Source: Argentina anserina (lineage: Eukaryota > Streptophyta > Magnoliopsida > Rosales > Rosaceae). From it: a stretch of 64,000 nucleotides of DNA. Positions 56,201 to 64,000 of the stretch are shown here, piece after piece. The notes below the pieces were generated by a model. That model was not told where the DNA came from and made no database searches. It worked only from the letters and a program-made list of their open reading frames with translations. The stretch lies in assembly GCF_933775445.1 (NCBI RefSeq), contig NC_065874.1:34828093-34892092 (forward strand). The letters are read 5' to 3'. A program made the position numbers and the translations under genes. Every line of letters starts with the position of its first letter. The first letter of the stretch is position 1.

Positions 56201-59200
56201 TACTCTATGGTGATAGTAAATTTTAGTACTCATTTAGTCATAGATTTATAAACATTATATTAAATCTTAACAGCCAAATGCCACGAGGAAGGACACACAT
56301 TTCTGATAAGTATTGCAGTTAGTTGCAATACTGCTATAATATCCAACTGATAACTTTTAGCAATATTGTTTTTAATCTGGAAAATAAAACTATAATTTAT
56401 TAAAATAAATGTACTACAAACAACGTGGACAAAAGTAAAAACAAAACTGAAGATGCAATAGCTTATCAGAACACAAGAACTTGTACATGTTTGTTTCTTT
56501 TATGTACATATGGGAAATTAACGATAATGCTTGAAGAACAGCTCATAATAATAATACTACTCATACCTTGGTGGCAGATCTAGCAATAGCTTGAACAACA
56601 GTTTCTTTACTAAGAAAGTGAACGGCATCTTCCATCATCTAGACATGAAAAGGAACATTTAGTTAGACAAAAGAACCACAACAATATGAGATTCAGATTT
56701 TTCATTATATAGAAACAAGAAATATATTGTAAAGATCTTGACTTCTTGAGGCATCAAAGACACAATGTTTTTTTCAATATTACAATGTGGATTCAAGAGC
56801 CAAGGGAAAATTTTCATAGAAACTGCACAAACCTTGAGGGTCAAGCAAGGACGAGAGAAGGCAAACCCAAAAGATACAACAAGAGTAATTGCTGATACTG
56901 CGGCACCAGCAAATGGCGGATAAATCTTCAAACTCGCAACAACACCCCAGCCCTCAGTTGCCAATGCTATCCCATAAAGCACAAGAAATGCAGCACTAAT
57001 ATGGAACATAAATAATAAGTATCAGACAGAAACATATGATCAAGCTAAACTGCATGATGCTGACAAGAAGTGAAAATTACACAGGATATCGGACAGACCT
57101 GACATTCTTTGCACAATCTGCATGAGCATCATAAACATAAACAGGGAGAACTCTTGGAGAATAAACAACAATAGGAGGTGAAAGAAGAACCTGCACCAAA
57201 AGTCATGTAACACAAATCAAAGGAAGTTAGATAATAGAGACAAGATGAAAATAAATACTGGTATGAGCATCTAAAATAATACAGATATATTCAATTGAAC
57301 TCACAGTCAATGCTCTCCCAGCAAGAAGAAACAAAAACAAAAAGTAGCCAACAGAAGCACCAACGAATGGTTTATCTGAATGAAGTGAGAAAAGATGATA
57401 GGATTAGTACTTAAGTGTTAAGACAGTGATGCAATAATAACGTCACATACACAATTGTTTTTACCTTCAAACCATCCAACAAGAAGTGCAGCCAGTGCCA
57501 AAAGAAATGCGAGGAAACAAACAAAAAATGTCTGGGCCCTTGTCAAATAAAAGTTGTTTGAGGCCCAGTGATGTATAGCACCAATAGCCAGTACAATCAT
57601 GAGAAGAACCAAAAGAAATGATACCCCAATCTGCTGACAAGTAACAACCAAGCCTGTTAGAGAGCCAACTACTTCAAAGCATATAGAATTTGGGAAAATA
57701 ATTGTGTCCGATCTTACCGTCCATGGTGAAACTACAACTATCAATGCTGATATAGCTCCAAGCAGAAGAAGAAGACCGATGGTTACAAAGATATATACAC
57801 CCCGAGAAAGCTTCCAATTATCATCCTTCCTGGAAAATAAATTTTATAACATTTCACCACAATGTCTAAACACAATAAGCCAAGGATTTCAACCACAAAA
57901 CAGTTACAAGAACAAGGAGTTCACTTACCATTTATACAACCCTGAGCACAGAGACAGAAATGCTGGAATGCAAATTAAGGGAAGTAAAGCAGCAAGGAAA
58001 TCACCCTTTGTTGGAACTTCGTCATCTCTAGATTTCACAATCTCAATGTAGGATGCACCAGAAAATGACACAAGGACAACTACAAAAAGAGGGGAGTTCC
58101 ATAAAAACATAAAAAAGACTTCAAGTACTGATAATGTTCGATAGAAAGGAAAAAAAAGGTCTTAAAGCAAGAAAATTCAGAAAAACTTACCCGTAAATAT
58201 CCCGACACAAACAGCAGAAAACAGAGAGAACCTGTAGGTTGCAAACCATGAAACAATCGGCAGTACACCAGTAACCACTAAAGCAATGGCAGAGGCCATA
58301 GCCCAGCCAATATACACAGATGATGCATAAGGAGAGGTAAAGCTTTTCTGTTCACCCGTCCACCCTTTGTATCCCAAGTCATCCAAGGGCTTTGCAGACA
58401 CTATTGCGCCGAGAGCAAACACAGATCCAGTAAATAAAACTGTGCAGAAGACAAGAACAACACCCTGACAAAGTACACAATGAATTAGAATTGCGCGGAA
58501 TTTCAAGTAAACTATAAATTAAGAGTGAAAGTTAGAAGAAAAGCTGCTATTCAAGCAAATGAAGTGAGACACCTACAGAAAATGAATCTGAACCTTGAAG
58601 TACACAAAAATTTTGAACCTTAATCTACATCAATGTCATATTAGCTATTACCAAGTAAAAATGAAGCCTATGAACACATATTCAGCATATAAGATATACA
58701 TCATGGTCCTACATATATACCATGATATGACATATATAGAGATAAATTGTTCTCTCCATACTACCACCCTTCATACACCATAATAGTTCCGGAAATGACA
58801 ATTTTAGCTTTTGGATAGTGTTTATTTATGATTTATATATTTTAAATGAACAACGGATTAAGCAGTGGGATATAAGAGCAACGAAATCTACGTCAGACCA
58901 TGTCATGCACCCATTAAGAGCAAACCATATAAATTTTCAGTGCTCAAGAGTAGAATAAAACTTGGTGTAAAATGCATAAAGTAAACACCTCTTTTGTTCC
59001 ATGAATTTGATGGTTCCCTGCAGGACCTGCTGAATGTGATTGAGGAACCCAAAACTGGTAGCCATTACGGTTCCATGTAGGAATGGCAACAGAGAGGCAT
59101 GCCACCATGAGGGGAACAGTCAAGGACAATCCCAGAAGAACTGATGATTTGCTGCAAAAGAAATAACATTTATTTAATGATACAGGAAACAAACCAACCA

Positions 59201-62200
59201 GTTAGGGGCAGTTGCTATTATTTGGCATTAGACCAATTGGTAGCTTGCTTCATACATTTTTGCAAATAGTGCATGAAACGAATGGGCATATTGACAGGAT
59301 GTCCACATCAGAAAAAAAACAAATAAAAATAAAAGAAGAAAAAAGAAGGCAGGAAAGAGTTTAAAAACATAAACTATATTTGCCTCCCAAATAAAAAGTT
59401 TGAAAAGAAAAAACAAGAACACTGAAACAGTTTCCCACAAACTAACACTCCCAAAGCACATGAACTGTTTTACGACTTCAAAAATCCTCCGGTTTCTGTC
59501 TATCTAGAGGCTTGATATTGAATTTCTAGGCTTCATCTTAAATAGACACTGGTTTGGCAATAAAGAAAGATAATACTTGAGCGATTAAGTGAAAAGAACA
59601 TACCTTAAGAAGGAAAGCAATAATCCAACACAGGTGCTCAGCAGCCAAGCAACAAAACCATACTGAAGAAACACAGCATTATAAAAGTCAACATAAGCAA
59701 TAAAATGGAATTTTCAGAGGCAAACAAAATTGCCACAGTACAATCAATATGAGCAGAATGATATATCAAAACCATCATCCAAACAAAGATAAATATTAAA
59801 GTTAGTTGGGGAGGATGAGAAGAAAGGATATCACCAGATTCCAACCCAATAAAATATTACAGCAAAGTACCTTGCGTGGTTTAGAGGTCATGGTCATTTC
59901 CTCTGCTTGAAGTGATCGAAGAAAAGCCATGATTGAACAGACAACAGGAGATAACAGGAGCACCGCAAACCCAAATTCAAACTGTAAGGGCAAATTTTCA
60001 TAAGTTTCGTAGTAGTAAGTAACAACAGGTGTTTATATAATAAACTTATGAACTACCACAATCATAATGTAGAGTATAACAAGCCCTTAGTCACCTGTTG
60101 ATGGGTTGCATTTATGATTTTGATTATCTTTGGACGGACAATTGCAACAGCAATTGTTTCGAGGATGAAAACAAAACTAAAGAGAACCCATGCTCTCTCT
60201 GGGGTACCTACAACATGGTGCAAAACAAGCCTAGATAATTGGAGCCATTTTTCAAGCCCATGAAGCCTCAGTTCTTCTGATAAAGAGATTTGATTGGGTA
60301 AACCATTTTCCACACTGTTTGAGTCAGCTAGGGTAATATCTGTATTGTCACGATGATCTCTATCAGCATCCAAACTACTTCTTTGAAGTAAAGCCAGAAT
60401 GGTTGGATCCAAGCTCTTCTCCTTCAACATCATAGCAAAGTTAGGATCTAATCCTTTATCCTGCAAAAGATTAACTAGTTCAAGGTCACCTGGCCTTCCC
60501 CTCTTCTTTAGCATAGATGTTATCCTGGGGTCATTAAACCTTTCTTGCAACGCAAAAGTTAAATTCAAATCTAAAGTTTGCTGATTTGCAGAATTTGATG
60601 CACTGGATTCACAACCTTGGCTTTCAAGACCACTGCTAGAACAAACCACAAGGGTGCTATTCTGATCGCAATTCTTGTCAGTATAGGACGTTCCAACTTC
60701 AGGTTCTTGGATGACTGAACGACAGGAACTGCTACACAATGCTATACTTGGCCTCCCACTATCTATGCTTTTATCACTATTTAACCCCTCATGAGAACTC
60801 GCAGTTCGTAATAGAACATTACTCCAGTTGTTAGCATCAACTGTACTCTGTGTTGTGCTCCTGTTACTTGCTTCAACAACATTACCGAGGCACCCTGCTT
60901 CAACACTACTACTGCATTTCATGCTTGAGCCACAACCTTCAGACGAGCTTGATGAACTGTTCTGTTCTTTTTTGCGAAAACCCTCTCTCAGGCGGATCAC
61001 AGTACTCTGTAAGGCATCTCTCCTTGCAGCCAATGGGTTTGTCACAGATAGATGGCGAGAAACAGAAGCACCTAATAAAACAGATGCTACAACTGCATAA
61101 CTAATGCAGTGCCCCAAGTACCTGAGAAAAAGAAATGGCAATATTGATGATGACCATGAGAAACCAAAGCAGTGCCATTACAATTAAAGTAAAGATGCAC
61201 AAACCAGTAGTGAACGCCGAAGCAAATGAGAAATATTCGAGATGTTCCGGCAACAAATAACGCTGCAACACGACTGTTAAGGAGCTCGAACCCATATAAA
61301 CATGCACCCATGTTCCAATCTACAGGCAGTATTGATGAAAGAAAATCAATACATAGATCCCATGTGATTCATACAAACAGATAAATCTGGTGATTGATTT
61401 ACCAAGAATTATAACAGCAGCTGATGTAATGGCTCCAAGCCAACGTGCGTCCTTTGCAGTAAGACCATATAGGATTGAGTACACAAGAAGAACTACAAGT
61501 GACCCGAGGTAAAGAAGCCCAAGATGTGAAGCCCTACAATCAAGTTATGAAATGAGAACACGAGTCAAGTAATTGAAAAAAAAAGTGTAGGAACTGGAAG
61601 AAAAAAAAGGTGCACCAAAGGCACAAGTCTATTGAAAAGCCAACATCAGTGAGACTTGATCTAACTATGCCGTCTCCCACTAAAGGAGGGCAAAAACCTA
61701 CAGCAAGTTCAGAAAGTTTAATAAGATTAGTAGGTTTCGACCATTTATTAACTGCCAAAGTGATATACTGACCATCCCCCTTTTATTCGAAATAGTTTAA
61801 TAAGTATTTGTAAGGATTAAATAGACCAGCTATTGACTGGAAAGACCTCTGTTCACCGTCCTCTCTATCAGAAATTATATTAATGTGAAACAAAAACTTG
61901 ATCATATCGGCAAAACGCTGTGAAAGAGGCACATTATTTTCTTTACAAGCATTTGTTAAACAGAGGACCAGGTAAAAGAAGAACTGAGAAGAAATTCAAA
62001 GTCGGACTAGCACTCCTAACTTAGAGCAACTAAAAGTTCCAGTTATAACTGATAAACTAAAACATGAACATAAGGGGCTTGCCTGTTAGATTGCCGAGGA
62101 TATAACTCATTCGGGTCTGGTGGTTCTGGTAAACAGGCCACAGGACCCACTTCAATACAATCAGAATAAGCAAATTTATATGCCTTCCTCACATATTCAT

Positions 62201-63165
62201 CGACATCTAATCCATTGCCTGCACATATGAATAGAGATTACAGGAGGAAACAGTTTGATAGCAGAAATTACAGATTATCATTTTAGTTGGATATACATCT
62301 TTCAATTGAGAAGCAGAATGCATTAGTATATCATACAAAAGGGGAAAGAATTTGCAAGGTACCATTGAACACCATTCTACATATAAAGAGCATGTTGATT
62401 GCCAAGGCAATTGCTGATACGCCAAAAAAGAAACCAGAAGGCGAATACCGCTGAGATGCTTTTGAACCAGCTGTAACGTATACAGCACAGAGCTCATATG
62501 CACAGAGAAGGGCAACAGCAAGAAGAAGAAGAATAGCAACAGCTCCTGTTTAATATAAGATACCAAACAAGTTTAATTCTTGCATAAATCTGTAAAAAGA
62601 CAGTATAAGAACATAAATATGAAAAGCTAACACTTGAATATTTCAAACCACTATAGACACCCGACAAGTAACAAAGTCCATTCACTTATAATGTATGTGG
62701 GACAGATATGCGCTATAACTAAGTCTTAAACCATATGAAGACTAAGGTACCATTTGCAATATCAATTATGTGTTCATAAAGGCAAACCTTGCCGGCTTCA
62801 TTCTTATTATCTCAAGAAATTCAGATCTTACTACCTCTTTGCATTTACTAAACTATCATATCAAGAAAAATAAAGGTGATACAAAAATTAGGAAAAGGTC
62901 CATGAAATACATACTTGAACTCTGCCATTGTGTTCGCCACCAAAGCATGATTGAATAGAAAGCCAGTAGAAGAGCAGTACCAGCCATAATTACAGCCAGA
63001 CCAATTATATGTCGATCCAATATTACAACCAACCAGCTTCCCCATATAATTAGTACAAGAACTGGAGAAATGACAAGAATCCATGCTGAGATTGAGAGAA
63101 AACCACATACTATATCCAGCTGAGGACCATGTAAGATATCTGGCCATTTCCTGGCGAATATCCAA
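50278..63165 (-). CDS. DEK1: Phytocalpain DEFECTIVE KERNEL 1 (5' exon outside window)
   Basis: Plasma-membrane calpain setting epidermal identity and division planes. 29 exons encode the C-terminal 2,118 residues; exon 1 (~40 aa) lies beyond 64000. Exons: 62915–63165, 62363–62545, 62083–62218, 61403–61533, 61205–61319, 60095–61121, 59871–59981, 59604–59662, 58989–59151, 58191–58464, 57929–58079, 57718–57829, 57465–57630, 57305–57375, 57099–57190, 56833–56995, 56567–56638, 55706–56083, 55501–55616, 55113–55410, 54118–54437, 52875–53226, 52432–52752, 52242–52346, 52029–52157, 51373–51753, 51157–51294, 50682–50918, 50278–50583. Order: many membrane helices with a Ser-rich loop in the 1,027-nt exon, a charged linker (REEEGKGKERRK), an LG3-like domain (54437–52875), then calpain protease core and C2-like domain. 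Triad: Cys 52140–52142 (GDCWFLSA), His 51391–51393 (GHAYS), Asn 51253–51255 (RNPWANE). No lesion seen. Confidence 0.96.
53344..54001. mobile_element. Compound foldback element in a DEK1 intron
   Basis: GC-rich, 658 bp, with outer inverted ends TTTCTCAGCT (53344–53353) and AGCTGAGAAA (53992–54001). Inside are two large hairpins side by side: arms ~53362–53484 with ~53547–53668, and arms ~53690–53784 with ~53884–53970. At their junction is a perfect 50-bp palindrome (53671–53720, centre CGTCCGGACG). It shares core motifs with the element at 23892–24154. It looks like two foldback units fused head to head. The long open frames on both strands here are by-products of the GC-rich inverted repeats. 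Confidence 0.8.
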
Positions 63166-64000
63166 CTGAAAAGACAAATGGAGATCACAATTATAATGAG
63201 TTAAAGCTGCAGTGATTGAACAAAAAGATTGATTGTACGAATGTGTTTGATTCTTTAAGCATCCAATCATCAAATGACAACAAATACCATTAACGATCAT
63301 GATAGGGTAGAATGTCGTCACTAGTTTAAAGGAACAAGTAGAAGTTTCCTAGTCATGACATATAATAAAGAGTTCCACCAGGAATGACCTATTATTTATT
63401 CTTCACTCGGTCAGGAAAATATCGCACTTTCAAACTGATACAATGACTCTTGTATGCACTCCAGTATATATCATTTGTTAAGCAATCCTGTCGAAAATAT
63501 GTTAACAGACAGGATAAGTCCAAGTTTCTGACTTCCACAGAACTGTTCCATTTAAACAGTATAGAGCATCCAAACCGTTTGTCCTTTAGATTAGCAAGCC
63601 CTCCAATTGGAATTGATCCTTCTTTCACAACTTTGGATGCCAGATGTACATAAACACCAGAAATGCTAATTAGGCACATCTGTGGCCGCACACATCCAAT
63701 AAATTTAGGGTCTAGGATCAAAATATCAGCTGAAACTCCAACATATTAGTCAATATCTTCTTTCTCAGAAGTGTCAATCTTCAGTCTTTCCCGACAAATG
63801 CGCTCATCAATTTCAACAATCAGACATATACGTCCTTCAAATTGAGGAAATATCCTCTAAATTTAGAAAGATATCAAGCATGCAAAGAAAACTATTTTGA
63901 CAAATCTTTTGGACCCATTAGAATATAATTTAATAGTGTTACCAAAAATGTTCCCTATGAAGTTATCAAAACTCTAAACTTTGTATCCTATCGCTAATGA
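63166..64000 (-). other. DEK1 intron 1 (partial)
   Basis: The first in-window DEK1 exon opens at an acceptor (TTTTCAG) with one base completing a codon, so this flank is intron. I searched it for the expected N-terminal exon (MEGDERGVLL-type) and did not find it. A 109-codon minus-strand frame at 63392–63721 resembles nothing I know. Confidence 0.6.

Noticed and set aside
63392..63721. 109-codon minus-strand frame as a possible DEK1 N-terminal exon
   Set aside because: The sequence lacks the expected hydrophobic DEK1 start and has no splice phase match to the next exon.

Overview
This is a gene-rich stretch of nuclear DNA from a flowering plant, almost certainly a dicot. Genes are split by short AT-rich GT–AG introns, and the window holds plant-only families: an NLR immune receptor, a receptor-like LRR protein, an arabinogalactan peptide, the phytocalpain DEK1 and plant MED13. 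It also holds a Ty1/copia element primed by initiator tRNA-Met and (GA)n/(TA)n microsatellites. I cannot name the species from sequence alone.

Layout: 1–5.7 kb is a minus-strand immune-receptor locus. It has a two-exon TIR–NB-ARC–LRR gene (2346–5737) whose TIR is joined to a CNL-type NB-ARC, plus a stray duplicated LRR exon (911–1550). 6.5–13.9 kb is a dead copy of a SWIM zinc-finger/MULE-transposase-like gene (At1g60560 type). It is broken by frameshifts, a stop and a 2.86-kb LTR-like insertion flanked by a 4-bp direct repeat. 15.4–18.1 kb (minus) is a ten-exon organellar-type elongation factor P with 31-nt and 14-nt microexons. 19.3–37.5 kb (plus) is MED13 of the Mediator kinase module, 22 coding exons and 1,944 aa. 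Its last intron contains a structurally complete, very young copia retrotransposon (31688–36867) in antisense. 39.7–39.9 kb (minus) is a 61-aa arabinogalactan peptide. 41.7–44.1 kb is transposon debris. 44.8–45.9 kb (plus) is a DUF1639 gene, and 47.0–49.3 kb (plus) is an intronless 750-aa receptor-like protein. 50.3–63.2 kb (minus) is DEK1, with 29 coding exons giving 2,118 residues; the first exon lies beyond the right edge.

The genes are neighbours and not a pathway. MED13 and DEK1 are conserved developmental regulators, and both reading frames survive intact although their introns carry transposons. A related GC-rich foldback family sits in both genes, and the DEK1 copy is a compound of nested hairpins with a 50-bp perfect palindrome. 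Exon models were built by matching splice sites to reading phase. The summed coding lengths of the TIR gene, EF-P, MED13, DUF1639 and DEK1 each come out as whole codons, which supports the models.

I see no wholly new system. The most distinctive items are the TIR plus CNL-type NB-ARC hybrid, the young copia insertion in MED13, the duplicated splice donor in MED13 and the compound foldback element in DEK1.
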